NCBI GenBank assembly: GCA_027013295.1
Contig: JALUXP010000113.1
Coordinates: forward strand, 1-35,471
Direction: 5' to 3'
DNA from: Sulfurimonas sp.
GTDB lineage: Bacteria > Campylobacterota > Campylobacteria > Campylobacterales > Sulfurimonadaceae
DNA: 35,471 bases
The notes below the pieces were generated by a model. The model was not told the DNA's origin and ran no database searches. It saw only the letters and a list, made by a program, of their open reading frames with translations. The position numbers were made by a program, and so were the translations under genes. Shown piece after piece: positions 1 through 8,419 of the stretch. How positions within the stretch are numbered: position 1 is the first letter of the stretch; every line of letters begins with the position of its first letter.

Positions 1-666
1 TTCATGCCCTATCGGCTCACAATACACTGTTTCTTTGCCATTTCTAGCTGTAAGCATAGTGATTTCATAATCAAAATCTACAAAAGCTTCTACGATAAGC
101 TCACTTGCATCCCCTCTTGCTTCTTTGGCTTCCTCCCAAGATGCAGGGATGTCTGCTTCACCTTTTGCAATAGACTGTCCATGTCCAGATGAACTCATGA
201 CAGGTTTAATCACCACTGGAAAACCAAGTTCACACCCAGCTTTAAGCATATCCTCTTGTGTTGTTACAAATCTGTACGCTCCTGTTTTTAAGCCTAACTC
301 TTCTGCTGCAAAGGTACGAATATTTTTACGGTTCATCGTTTTACTTACTGCATCAGCATTTGGGATAACATTAAATCCCTCTGCTTGGGCTTCAAAGAGT
401 GCATCTATGGCAATAGCCTCTATTTCGGGGAGGATATAGTGGGGTTTTTCTCTACGGATAATTTCAAGAAGAGCATCTTTATCCTGCATGTTGATAACAT
501 AAGAACGGTGTGCGACATGATGTGCTGGGGCATTATCATAGCGATCAACCGCAATAGTCTCAAGACCTAAGCGTTGTGCTTCGATGATCACTTCTTTTCC
601 TAACTCACCTGAGCCAAGTAGCATAATTTTTTTAGAATTTGATTTGAGAGGGGCTGAAAATTGCAT
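1..666 (-). CDS. purT: PurT, formate-dependent phosphoribosylglycinamide formyltransferase (5' part, cut by window edge)
   Basis: The minus strand is open from an ATG at 664-666 to base 1 (222 codons, no stop), so the C-terminal part lies outside the window. PurT is the ATP-grasp enzyme that uses formate and ATP to make formyl-GAR in purine synthesis. The N-terminus reads [20 protein letters not shown] followed by [15 protein letters not shown], the PurT dinucleotide-like loop. It continues with [29 protein letters not shown], and the ATP-grasp entry region around [16 protein letters not shown] palindrome (685-728) separates it from flgE, so it is probably its own transcription unit. Confidence 0.93.
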   Translation of the reverse strand, partial: MQFSAPLKSNSKKIMLLGSGELGKEVIIEAQRLGLETIAVDRYDNAPAHHVAHRSYVINMQDKDALLEIIRREKPHYILPEIEAIAIDALFEAQAEGFNVIPNADAVSKTMNRKNIRTFAAEELGLKTGAYRFVTTQEDMLKAGCELGFPVVIKPVMSSSGHGQSIAKGEADIPASWEEAKEARGDASELIVEAFVDFDYEITMLTARNGKETVYCEPIGHE

Positions 667-684
667 CTTAATAATTCCTTATAT

Positions 685-728
685 TGTCACTCTCGTTCCC
701 AAGCTACTGCTTGGGAACGAGAGTGACA
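685..728. repeat. Perfect 20-bp-arm palindrome, REP-like
   Basis: Left arm 685-704 and right arm 709-728 are exact reverse complements around the loop TACT. The core TTCCCAAG/CTTGGGAA recurs in the two smaller hairpins at 12123-12180. It lies between the 3' end of flgE and the start of purT. It could act as a bidirectional terminator or be a dispersed REP/RAYT-type element. The length and perfection of the stem, and recurrence of the core, favour a repeat element. Confidence 0.85.
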
Positions 729-768
729 TAATCCCTTTTTAGGGGAATTATATCAAAATAGAATTAAT

Positions 769-2901
769 CTAACGCTTGAGTTGAATCAATGTTTGGAGCA
801 ATTGATCCGAAGTGGTGATAGTTTTCGCATTGGCTTGAAAACCACGCTGGATGATGATCAGTTGTGTTAAGGCACTTGAAAGGTCAACATTTGATGATTC
901 TAGTGATGAGGACTGGATAAACCCGCGTCCAGCTGTTGCCGCTGTTCCGATGATAGGATCTCCTGAGTTGGCAGTTTGACCAAAAACATTGCCACCTTCA
1001 CCCGATAAACCTTCATTGTTTGTAAACTTTGCCATAGCAATTTGTGCCAATCCAAAAGAATGACCATTTGAAAATGAACCAATTAAAGTACCAGACTGAT
1101 CGATTCTAATACCAACCAAGTCGCCACCAGTAAAACCATCTTGAGAGATTCCTGATGTTGTTGACTTACTATCGAAGCTTGTCATACCATCAAATGAATT
1201 TGGTGCACCAAAGGATAAGTTAATCTGTTGGTCTGGAGCAGAACCATTGTTTCCTGAAAATGAGAGATTTGGTGGGTTATAAGTTGCTAAAGAACCATCA
1301 TTGTTAAACTTTACAGATCCAACTTTTTCATTTGTTGGTGCTACGGTATCAATAGTAGCTGGCTCTGGAGCAGTTACTACCATATCCCATGTTGAGCCTG
1401 TGTTTATATCAAGAGCAACTTTCCTAAACTCCATTCTCAATGTATGTTTTGAGCCCAAAGAGTCAAAAATATCTATGGAACTAGAGCTTGTCGCTGCATT
1501 AAAACTTTGTGAAAATGCCTTACCACCACTCGCCACAGGAAGCACTGCGTTGAGTGCTGTCATATTTTGTGTAAAGCGGGTATTTTCAGTAGTTCCAGGT
1601 TCTACAATGGAAGTTACTTGTAAATTTAGATCTTGATCTTGATCACTCCCCCCAGGGTTAGAAATCTCAAATTTTCCAGATGCATTAACTTTTATCGTAA
1701 CGCTGCCTTTAACACCATCCGCATTGCCATCTTGTGCTTGATTTTCCAGAGCTTCTCTAAGATCAGCGAGAGTTGTAAATGTTTTGTCAGCACCAACTAC
1801 TGCCGCTGCACCAGTTGGATCGTAACGATACCTATAGGCTGTCTCTTCAAGCCCTTTAGTCAATGTCGTTGTAAGTCCACTCCCTCCAGCTACAGCTGTT
1901 AAACGAATATTATGCGATGCACCAGATGCTGAGTTTGTATTGATAAGATTGATTTTATTGGTAACAGCATCATAGGTAGCTGTTATCCCAGTTATGGAGA
2001 CTTGTGCATTGATAGCAGATACATATCTTGCTGCATTTTGTTGTGAAGTATTTGATGCTAACCCACCTGTAGTTGTTATCTGCTTTGTACTTCCATCATC
2101 AAGAGTAAAAGTAACATTAAGCTCTGCAGCCCCTGCTGCTACTGCTCCCCCATCTGTCTTTGTAGAACTTTGAAATGCTACCCATACCCCTTGACCTTTT
2201 TGTAGTGAGAATGCTTCACCAGCGCCATTAAACATGACACCAAGATTACCAGAAGCGACAGGGTTACCATTTTTATCAAGTGCTGGTAAAGTTGGTAGGG
2301 CTGGTGCTGGACCACTTGGTACTTCGTATGCTGCAGAATAGCTCTTCACAACTGGACCAGAGTTAAGATTTGCTTTAAGCACAACTGTTGAGGAAGCTTG
2401 GGCAGGAGTTGTAAGTCCCGGAGATATCTTCAAGTCTGTTATTGGTGCCGTTGAATCTACTTTGCCAGTAGCAGCATCTCGTGTCCAACCTTGAACAACC
2501 AAACCACTATTGTTTACAAAGTTACCATTTGCATCAAATTTAAAATCCCCATCACGAGTATATTTGTAAGTAGTCCCATTATCTGGAGATACAATATAAA
2601 AACCATCCCCTTGGATAGCGACATCAGTATTTTTATCAGTATTTTTGACAGAACCCTGTGAAAATATTTTTGTCGTAGAGTTTATCTGCACACCAAGCCC
2701 AACTTGAATAGAATTTTTACCACCAAGTTTACCTTGTGGAGCTGTCGCTATTGATTTGGTTTCGGATAAAAGGTCTGAAAAGTTAGCACGAGAGTACTTA
2801 AAACCTATGGTGTTAACATTTGCAATATTATTTGATACTACATCCATCGCAACTTGATGAGATTGTAATCCTGAAACACCAGCAGAAAGTGATTTTAACA
2901 T
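769..2901 (-). CDS. flgE: Flagellar hook protein FlgE
   Basis: 710 residues; it polymerises into the flagellar hook outside the cell. The N-terminus (MLKSLSAGVSGLQSHQVAMD, then VSNNIANVNTIGFKYSRANF) is the conserved rod/hook coiled-coil start. The C-terminus (ESSNVDLSSALTQLIIIQRG, then FQANAKTITTSDQLLQTL) is the matching end. The long, Ser/Thr/Ala/Gly-rich middle is the surface-exposed part, as in large Campylobacterota FlgE proteins. A good ribosome site (AAAGGA) sits just before the ATG. It is the last gene of the fliK-flgD-flgE2-flgE block, but a strong sigma-54-type site directly upstream (2959-2972) suggests extra transcription of its own, fitting the high demand for hook subunits. Confidence 0.95.
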   Translation of the reverse strand: MLKSLSAGVSGLQSHQVAMDVVSNNIANVNTIGFKYSRANFSDLLSETKSIATAPQGKLGGKNSIQVGLGVQINSTTKIFSQGSVKNTDKNTDVAIQGDGFYIVSPDNGTTYKYTRDGDFKFDANGNFVNNSGLVVQGWTRDAATGKVDSTAPITDLKISPGLTTPAQASSTVVLKANLNSGPVVKSYSAAYEVPSGPAPALPTLPALDKNGNPVASGNLGVMFNGAGEAFSLQKGQGVWVAFQSSTKTDGGAVAAGAAELNVTFTLDDGSTKQITTTGGLASNTSQQNAARYVSAINAQVSITGITATYDAVTNKINLINTNSASGASHNIRLTAVAGGSGLTTTLTKGLEETAYRYRYDPTGAAAVVGADKTFTTLADLREALENQAQDGNADGVKGSVTIKVNASGKFEISNPGGSDQDQDLNLQVTSIVEPGTTENTRFTQNMTALNAVLPVASGGKAFSQSFNAATSSSSIDIFDSLGSKHTLRMEFRKVALDINTGSTWDMVVTAPEPATIDTVAPTNEKVGSVKFNNDGSLATYNPPNLSFSGNNGSAPDQQINLSFGAPNSFDGMTSFDSKSTTSGISQDGFTGGDLVGIRIDQSGTLIGSFSNGHSFGLAQIAMAKFTNNEGLSGEGGNVFGQTANSGDPIIGTAATAGRGFIQSSSLESSNVDLSSALTQLIIIQRGFQANAKTITTSDQLLQTLIQLKR

Positions 2902-2956
2902 TTTAAATCCTTTGTCTATTCACTTCAAGAGAGTAAATTTAATTAGTAAGTTATAG

Positions 2957-2976
2957 AAGCATTAAGTGTGCCAACT
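2957..2976 (-). promoter_or_regulatory. Sigma-54 (RpoN) type promoter for flgE
   Basis: On the minus strand the site reads TTGGCACACTTAATGCTT: GG (complement of 2971-2972), exactly 10 bases, then GC (complement of 2959-2960). This is the diagnostic -24/-12 layout, and TTGGCAC fits the consensus -24 box. A transcription start near 2947 would leave about 45 bases before the flgE ATG. It starts right at the flgE2 stop codon. RpoN control of flgE is established in Helicobacter and Campylobacter; here it is inferred from the motif and spacing. Confidence 0.85.
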
Positions 2977-4238
2977 TATTTACTCATCTGAAGAGCTTTT
3001 TGCATCATCTCATTTGCAGTAGATACAGATTTGGAGTTCGCATTATAGGAGCGTTGGAATATAATCATATCCGTTAAAGCTGCACTCAGACCAACATTTG
3101 ATCCTTCCAATCTATGGTTTAATACCCTAGCACCATTATGGTTCTCACCATTTTTATCTTGAAAAAACATTGGGCTTCCACTGTTGGAACTTGCTTTAAA
3201 AGTTGAACCTGATGCTCTCTCTAGTCCTTGCTGATTTCTGAAATGAAAAACTGCAATTTTTCCTACACTTGTTTGCTGTCCATTTGTAAAAGTTGCGATG
3301 ACCTCTGCCTTTGCATTGATACTATAGCTCTTTAACTCTCCACCTAGCTTCCCATCTGATTTACTTGAAGGACTGATAGATACACCTGTAGCAGAAGTAA
3401 CCCCTCCAGATAACTTATTCCCAAGGTCTAACTGGACAATCTGACCATTGTTATCGATGCTTTTTAAAGTGCTCGATATAAGTGATCCACTAGCATCAAA
3501 ATTCGCTTTTGCCTTTTGTGTATCATAAATAGTCGCACCATCTAAGCTTCTTGCTGTTGCCACTATATCCCACTGTGTTCCAGGTGATACTTGTGGCTTT
3601 GATTGTGTAAATGAAAGTTTGATTTGATTTTTATTGTTTTTTGGGTCAATAACAGTTGCACTCATTGTTCTTGTGACATCATCTCGCCCTAAGTTCCCAA
3701 AAAATTGACTTTTTGTAGTTGGCACAACAAGATACTTTAATTCACTCGGAAAGGAGAGCTTAGTTTGTGTGGCAACACCACCTAACTTAACTGAATCTAA
3801 AACTTTACTTACAACACCATCTTTTATATTGTTACCCATTGTTCCAAGTACATAATGACCATTAGTTGTTACAAGAGAGCCCTCTTTGTCAAAGTTAAAA
3901 TTACCCGCTCTTGTATAGAGAGGTTCACTCTCACCCTGTATACCAAACCAGCCATTGCCAGCTATGGCTAGATCTGTAACTTTATCTGAGAGTGCAATAC
4001 TACCAGCTTTAGTGTCCATAGTTGAAGCACCTAAAGTTGAACCCAATCCAACCGTATTGTCTGTTGTTGATGTTTGTGCAGGAGTATGTAGCTCTTGTTC
4101 AAGAAGAGAATTAAACTCTGAACTATATCCTTTAAACCCCACTGTATTTATATTTGCAATATTGTTTGCTACTACATCAATGGCAGTTTGATTGGACTTG
4201 AGACCTGAGATGCCTGTATAAAACGCTTGAGTCATCAT
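2976..4238 (-). CDS. flgE2: FlgE2-like flagellar hook-family protein
   Basis: 420 residues, a second FlgE/FlgF/FlgG-type protein. The N-terminus (MMTQAFYTGISGLKSNQTAI, then VANNIANINTVGFKGYSSEF) and C-terminus (EGSNVGLSAALTDMIIFQRS, then YNANSKSVSTANEMMQKALQ) carry the family's terminal coiled-coil motifs. The middle is shorter than in the neighbouring FlgE. Campylobacterota commonly carry such a second hook-like protein beside flgD. AGGAG lies seven bases before the first of two ATGs. It starts 12 bases after the flgD stop, so the two are co-transcribed. Its exact structural role (hook variant or distal rod) is not settled by sequence. Confidence 0.88.
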   Translation of the reverse strand: MMTQAFYTGISGLKSNQTAIDVVANNIANINTVGFKGYSSEFNSLLEQELHTPAQTSTTDNTVGLGSTLGASTMDTKAGSIALSDKVTDLAIAGNGWFGIQGESEPLYTRAGNFNFDKEGSLVTTNGHYVLGTMGNNIKDGVVSKVLDSVKLGGVATQTKLSFPSELKYLVVPTTKSQFFGNLGRDDVTRTMSATVIDPKNNKNQIKLSFTQSKPQVSPGTQWDIVATARSLDGATIYDTQKAKANFDASGSLISSTLKSIDNNGQIVQLDLGNKLSGGVTSATGVSISPSSKSDGKLGGELKSYSINAKAEVIATFTNGQQTSVGKIAVFHFRNQQGLERASGSTFKASSNSGSPMFFQDKNGENHNGARVLNHRLEGSNVGLSAALTDMIIFQRSYNANSKSVSTANEMMQKALQMSK

Positions 4239-4249
4239 AAAAATGCTCC

Positions 4250-4936
4250 TTAATAAACTTCTTTTACTTTTCCTATTGGAACATAATTAGAACCAAGTTT
4301 TAAAAGTGAAGTTCCTTTGTCAAAACGAACTGCTTCTATGGGGTAAGTTCCAAGTTTTGTTGTTTTAGCAACTCCATTTGTATCTGTATAGTTTGATGTG
4401 ATGTGATATATCCCACTCCCTGCGGTGGTACGATCAGAGCCTACACCATTCCAAGAAAATTGATGCACACCAGCATCTTTTTTCCCAAGAGTTTTATCAA
4501 TAGCTATATTTAAAGTTGCGACAACTTTGTTATTGCTATCAAGAATATTGACTGTACCATTTTTAATGTCGTTTGGATAATATATTTCAAATTTTGATGC
4601 ACTTCCCTTAGTATGAGAAATAGTATCACTGCCTGTATCTGCCGTCTTTCCAATCGCAGCAATTGTCGAAAACTCTTTAGAACTTGAGATTGACTTAGTC
4701 AAACCTTTCAAAGCCTTATTGGTGTTTGAAGATGCTTCTAAGCCAGCTAGTTGTGAGGTTTGACTTAAAATCTTTTCAGAGTCCATCGGTTCGGTTGGGT
4801 CTTGATGCTGAAGTTCTACAAGTAAAAGTTTCATAAAGTCATCTTTTCCCAAAGCAGTTTTATTTTTAACTTGGTGGGTAGCAGTTGGTGTTGCACCATT
4901 TGTAGCGATATTGTTTCCATAAGCATTGATAGCCAT
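4250..4936 (-). CDS. flgD: Flagellar hook assembly scaffold FlgD
   Basis: 228 residues. FlgD forms the cap under which hook subunits assemble. The N-terminal region has the family signature LGKDDFMKLLLVELQHQDPT followed by EPMDSEKILSQTSQLAGLEA. The C-terminal half carries the Ig/tudor-like pattern (FSWNGVGSDRTTAGSGIYHI). The leading 25 residues are low-complexity Asn/Thr/Ala, typical of an export signal. It sits 20 bases downstream of fliK and 11 bases upstream of flgE2, within one operon. Confidence 0.94.
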   Translation of the reverse strand: MAINAYGNNIATNGATPTATHQVKNKTALGKDDFMKLLLVELQHQDPTEPMDSEKILSQTSQLAGLEASSNTNKALKGLTKSISSSKEFSTIAAIGKTADTGSDTISHTKGSASKFEIYYPNDIKNGTVNILDSNNKVVATLNIAIDKTLGKKDAGVHQFSWNGVGSDRTTAGSGIYHITSNYTDTNGVAKTTKLGTYPIEAVRFDKGTSLLKLGSNYVPIGKVKEVY

Positions 4937-4956
4937 GATATTCTCCTTAAATTATA

Positions 4957-6408
4957 TTATGCATAGTTGGGAACTACTATCTCTAGGGAGTTCAAAATCT
5001 CTTCATTTTCATCTTGAGCTTCAAAATAGTTATATTCCTTACCTGCTTGTCGTTGGTTCTGGTGATTTTGTTGTGAATTTTGACTTTGTGCATCACTATT
5101 TGAACCACCATTAAAATTAAATGTAGCATTATTTATTCCATTGTTACCTAACTGTGTTTTGAGATCATTGATATTCATTGCCAAAGCGTTGATAGCTATA
5201 TTGTTTGAGCCTATATTTACATGAAGATTTTTACCACGAGAGACTATGGTGAGATCAACTTCTCCAAGGTTTTGAGGATTTAACTGAACTTTCAACCTCG
5301 TAAATGGAGACTTATAATCATCAATAGCTGTTTTTATATCTTGTGAGAGATTTTGTACCATCTGTTTAGCTTCGTTGAGCTTTACAGAAAGAGTATCGGG
5401 CTTTTGCATCTTTAAGCCATCAAGATTAAAACTCTTATCATCTGTATTTTGTAAGAGTGATTCAAATGACTTTGAGATATCTTTACTCGCCTGAGGAGCG
5501 ATTACTCTTGAACTTGCCACTGAAAAGTCTGCTGTTAAACCTGTAGTTAAATTCTGCTTTGGCTTTTCCCCACGCAACAACAACTTCAGCGTTTCATCTG
5601 CTTTTTGTTTTATTGTTTTTGAACCTTGATGGTTATCTTTTGCATTGAGATGTTGCTTAATATTGACAATGTTTTGTGTCAAAACTTTTTGAGGTATTTG
5701 GACTACATCTCTAAAAAGAGGCACAGAAGCTTTGACTTCATCTTTTAGATCTTTGTTTTTATGGTTACTCTCTACTTGAAGAGTTTTTTGTTGTAGTTTT
5801 GATGGCTCTTGAAACTCTAGTTTACTTAGTGCGGGAGCTGACTTTTGTTCTTGCTTCTTCGGAATCTCTTTTAGCTCTTTTTGAGTTGCAAATTTTCCAC
5901 CTACTTTCAGATGGGTTTGTTTACTTAGACGGGCTTTGTCTGTAAGAGTAAGTTTTGTTGGTTGTACATCTTCTAAAGTGATTTTTTTTATATCTATGCC
6001 AAGTTTATTTGCAACTGCTACTAAACCTTTTAAAGTTTTTGGGAGTTTTTTTGCTTCACTCAGTTTAAAAGCATCACTTTGAATTATTTTAGTTTTGAGG
6101 TAGCTTTTTCCATCAAGGATTAACCGTTTTAAATCTTTAGGTGTTATATCTTTAACGAGTATTGGGTTTAGTTCTACGCTGAGTGTTTGAGGAAGGTGTG
6201 TCTCTTTTTTAAGCTCTTTAAGTGCAAGTGTCTTTTTGAGAGGGATTGACTTTAGAGCTTCATCTTTTGGTTTAAGTTTTACACCATTTAAAAGTTCTAA
6301 GAAAGAGAGTTTGTGCTTGCCCTTTTTATCTACTTCTGAACCTGAAAGAGATAAAAGACTGGATTTTTTACTCTGAGAAGTTTCAGCCTTTGCATCTAAT
6401 GAGATCAT
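4957..6408 (-). CDS. fliK: Flagellar hook-length control protein FliK
   Basis: 483 residues. FliK measures hook length and switches the export apparatus to filament substrates. The long N-terminal and middle region is Lys/Leu/Gln-rich and poorly conserved, as expected for the ruler part. The C-terminal Flg_hook domain is clear at about residues 375-435: LKVQLNPQNLGEVDLTIVSR, then NLHVNIGSNN and the INDLKTQLGNNGI helix. After it comes a Gln/Asn/Ser-rich tail. The call rests on the C-terminal domain and the position immediately before flgD. A sigma-54-like site lies just upstream (6455-6468). Confidence 0.88.
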   Translation of the reverse strand: MISLDAKAETSQSKKSSLLSLSGSEVDKKGKHKLSFLELLNGVKLKPKDEALKSIPLKKTLALKELKKETHLPQTLSVELNPILVKDITPKDLKRLILDGKSYLKTKIIQSDAFKLSEAKKLPKTLKGLVAVANKLGIDIKKITLEDVQPTKLTLTDKARLSKQTHLKVGGKFATQKELKEIPKKQEQKSAPALSKLEFQEPSKLQQKTLQVESNHKNKDLKDEVKASVPLFRDVVQIPQKVLTQNIVNIKQHLNAKDNHQGSKTIKQKADETLKLLLRGEKPKQNLTTGLTADFSVASSRVIAPQASKDISKSFESLLQNTDDKSFNLDGLKMQKPDTLSVKLNEAKQMVQNLSQDIKTAIDDYKSPFTRLKVQLNPQNLGEVDLTIVSRGKNLHVNIGSNNIAINALAMNINDLKTQLGNNGINNATFNFNGGSNSDAQSQNSQQNHQNQRQAGKEYNYFEAQDENEEILNSLEIVVPNYA

Positions 6409-6452
6409 CTAAAATTCCTATTTTACCTACTAGAAGAGGTTTTTTAGGATTA

Positions 6453-6470
6453 AAGCATTATCTATACCAA
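6453..6470 (-). promoter_or_regulatory. Sigma-54-type promoter upstream of fliK
   Basis: The minus strand reads TTGGTATAGATAATGCTTTA: GG (complement of 6467-6468), exactly 10 bases, GC (complement of 6455-6456). The -24 box is weaker than in the flgE site (TTGGTAT rather than TTGGCAC), but spacing and the TGCTT -12 box match. Start of transcription would be near 6443, about 35 bases before the fliK ATG. Confidence 0.7.
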
Positions 6471-6476
6471 AGTATT

Positions 6477-6923
6477 TTAAAAATCATTGTAGTTGAGATT
6501 TATCTCCATCTCAACTTCACATAAACCCTCTTTAAAAGTTGTCTCGATAACTGTTGCATTTTTGACCAATGCTCTTACTTGTGTATTTACTATTGAGCTT
6601 TTTACCATCATGTTTTTGATAGTACCTTTACCTTCGATTTTAACACCTTTTATTCTCTCAGCGATAAGTCTATAAGCATCAGCTGTAGCTGCACGCTTAG
6701 CTAGAGCAGAAGCTTGGGCAGGGGAGCTGGCAAAAGAGGGTGCTACGCCTTGCCCGACAACAGTGATAGACATACTAGAATTTTCTATCAGGGTATCGTT
6801 ACATTGTTGTTTGTTTGTAGGCTGTTGTTCAGCATATTCTTTTATAATAGGCTCACTAGGAAAACTATTTTGTGCGTTTAATAAACCACCCAATAAAACC
6901 AAAATAACTAAAATACTTTTCAT
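6477..6923 (-). CDS. LPP20/FlgP-like secreted protein
   Basis: 148 residues. A signal peptide is evident (MKSILVILVLLGGLLNAQNS), but there is no lipobox cysteine, so it is probably a soluble periplasmic protein rather than the lipoprotein typical of the family. The middle (SITVVGQGVAPSFASSPAQA, then ALAKRAATADAYRLIAERIK) and end (TTFKEGLCEVEMEINLNY) match the LPP20/FlgP pattern. FlgP proteins support flagellar outer structures in Campylobacter and Vibrio. Its place at the head of the hook operon, under a sigma-54-like promoter, supports a flagellar role. AGGAG precedes the ATG. Identity as FlgP itself is only likely. Confidence 0.7.
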   Translation of the reverse strand: MKSILVILVLLGGLLNAQNSFPSEPIIKEYAEQQPTNKQQCNDTLIENSSMSITVVGQGVAPSFASSPAQASALAKRAATADAYRLIAERIKGVKIEGKGTIKNMMVKSSIVNTQVRALVKNATVIETTFKEGLCEVEMEINLNYNDF

Positions 6924-6983
6924 GTATTCTCCTAAAATTTATATTTAAAACTCAATTTAGTACCAGATGTCTTAAAAACGACA

Positions 6984-7001
6984 ATGCATTAATATTGCCA
7001 A
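6984..7001 (-). promoter_or_regulatory. Sigma-54-type promoter of the hook operon
   Basis: The minus strand reads TTGGCAATATTAATGCATTG: GG (complement of 6998-6999), exactly 10 bases, GC (complement of 6986-6987). It lies about 60 bases before the ATG of the FlgP-like gene, giving a predicted start near 6974. It probably drives the whole fliK-flgD-flgE2-flgE block as well. Confidence 0.8.
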
Positions 7002-7118
7002 GTATTATGAAATTATACCTATTGTACCTAAAACTAAAATATAGTTAAAGGATAAATTCATTTAATAGATAATTGTACTTAGGCGGATTCGACTCATAAA
7101 ACAATTCTAGCAAAAACC

Positions 7119-7188
7119 ATTCCTCTATTGTTGTAGAGGCACTTAATCGTGTGGGAATGGGAAGATATTACACAATGAATAGAGGAAT
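7119..7188. repeat. 11-bp inverted repeat with overlapping small hairpin
   Basis: ATTCCTCTATT (7119-7129) is the exact reverse complement of AATAGAGGAAT (7178-7188). The left arm also takes part in a shorter hairpin with 7134-7139, so the two structures exclude each other. No function is assigned; it may be part of the 5' control region of the following chemoreceptor or a degraded repeat element. Confidence 0.55.
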
Positions 7189-7189
7189 A

Positions 7190-7197
7190 GGGGGGGG
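7190..7197 (+). repeat. G8 homopolymer tract
   Basis: Eight consecutive G in an AT-rich intergenic region, about 30 bases upstream of the predicted -35 box of the CZB chemoreceptor. Poly-G tracts of this length are known slippage sites in Campylobacter and Helicobacter. A regulatory effect here is only a possibility. Confidence 0.75.
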
Positions 7198-7225
7198 TAG
7201 AGGATAAGAGCAATCTTATGTGTAT

Positions 7226-7254
7226 TTGAGTACAATATGAATAATTGTTATAAT
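7226..7254 (+). promoter_or_regulatory. Predicted sigma-70 promoter of the CZB chemoreceptor
   Basis: A perfect -10 TATAAT (7249-7254) is preceded at 17 bp by TTGAGT (7226-7231). Transcription would start near 7261, leaving about 30 bases of leader with AAAGG before the ATG at 7291. Confidence 0.6.
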
Positions 7255-7290
7255 TATTGCCATCTTATAGTAAATTTTAAAGGTCTTTAA

Positions 7291-8409
7291 ATGTTTTTTA
7301 ACAACAACCATCATTCAGAGAATGAAATTAAAAAGTATCAATTAGAGATTGAAACTTTAAAGCAACAAGTAGAGGATTTAACTTCTAAAAATAATGAGTT
7401 AGAAAAGCAAGCAGGGTATGCTGATAGCAATCAAATTATGAATGATTTAATCAAGGCATTAACACATGGTTTAACAGATGGATGCGATAGAGACTTAAAG
7501 CTTCTTCAAGGCGACCTAGGCAGTAATCTTGGTGCACTTGAAGATATAGATACTAAAAATCAAGAAAATAATGAGCATACAAACTCATGTTCTGTTGGTA
7601 TTGAAACTCTTTCTGATACTATGGGTTCATTACTAGAGCATATTTCAAATACATACGAAGAGGTCAACACATTAAATAATAATGTTGAAAGTATATCTGA
7701 TGTTATTAACTTGATCAAAGATATCTCTGACCAAACAAATCTCCTTGCTTTAAATGCTGCTATAGAAGCAGCAAGAGCAGGGGAACATGGTAGAGGATTT
7801 GCAGTTGTTGCAGATGAAGTAAGAAAGTTAGCCGAGAGAACTCAAAAAGCAACAAGTGAAGTAGAGATTTCAGTTTCATCTTTAAAACAAAACACCAGTG
7901 AGATTTATGAGCATTCTAAATCTATGGAAGAGTTATCACAAAGCTCAAATGAGCAGATGGATGAGTTCCAATCAAAGATGGAAATTTTAAGAGAAAACTC
8001 ACAAATGATTTCTCAAGAGAACAAAGATATAACTTATGCTGTTTTTATGGTGTTAGTGAAACTTGATCATCTTCTTTTTAAAGCAAATGGTTACAAAACT
8101 GTCTTTAATGGTAAGATAACTGGAACTTTTGCAGCTGATGATGAATGCCGACTTGGTAAGTGGTATCTTGAGGGGATTGGTAAAGATAAATTTGGTCAAT
8201 GTGCAAGTTATGGCAAAATGGCAGCACCACATAAAGAGGTTCATGACAATATTAAAAAAGCAGTTGAGTGTGTTGAAGCTGGAACATGTACTGAGCACTC
8301 TCAAAATGTGATGACATATTTTGATTCGGCAGAAAAAGCATCCATGAAAGTTATAGAATACCTAAATAATATGTTAGAAGAGGAAAAATCTTTGAGACAT
8401 AGCAAATAA
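7291..8409 (+). CDS. Soluble methyl-accepting chemotaxis protein with C-terminal CZB zinc-binding domain (TlpD-like)
   Basis: 372 residues with no membrane segment or signal peptide, so a cytoplasmic receptor. Residues about 8-45 form a coiled coil. The MCP signalling tip is about 140-182 ([20 protein letters not shown], then [20 protein letters not shown]). Residues about 255-340 form a chemoreceptor zinc-binding (CZB) domain with the ligands visible: His260 (VKLDHLLFK), Cys286 (CRLGKWY), His314 and His318 (PHKEVH). Architecture and size resemble Helicobacter TlpD, linked to reactive oxygen, hypochlorite and energy responses. It is transcribed away from the hook operon and is followed 10 bases later by an mnmC-type gene. 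Confidence 0.92.
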   Translation: MFFNNNHHSENEIKKYQLEIETLKQQVEDLTSKNNELEKQAGYADSNQIMNDLIKALTHGLTDGCDRDLKLLQGDLGSNLGALEDIDTKNQENNEHTNSCSVGIETLSDTMGSLLEHISNTYEEVNTLNNNVESISDVINLIKDISDQTNLLALNAAIEAARAGEHGRGFAVVADEVRKLAERTQKATSEVEISVSSLKQNTSEIYEHSKSMEELSQSSNEQMDEFQSKMEILRENSQMISQENKDITYAVFMVLVKLDHLLFKANGYKTVFNGKITGTFAADDECRLGKWYLEGIGKDKFGQCASYGKMAAPHKEVHDNIKKAVECVEAGTCTEHSQNVMTYFDSAEKASMKVIEYLNNMLEEEKSLRHSK

Positions 8410-8419
8410 GATAAACTCT

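Larger units (their letters stand above)
7002..7248. other. Intergenic region between divergent flagellar and chemoreceptor genes
   Basis: The gap between the genes is 6924-7290 (367 bases). Besides the two promoters listed separately, it has no convincing ORF. It holds a small hairpin (CCTCTA/TAGAGG, 7122-7127 and 7134-7139), a longer inverted repeat sharing its left arm (7119-7129 with 7178-7188), and a run of eight G (7190-7197). The 11-mer GTTGTAGAGGC here (7130-7140) recurs at 12922-12932, also in a hairpin, suggesting remnants of a dispersed repeat. Confidence 0.6.

Noticed and set aside
7132-7154. Additional sigma-54 site (GGCACTTAATCGTG) before the CZB receptor
   Set aside because: The base pair at the -12 position is TG, not GC, at the required spacing; a TATAAT-type promoter lies closer to the gene.
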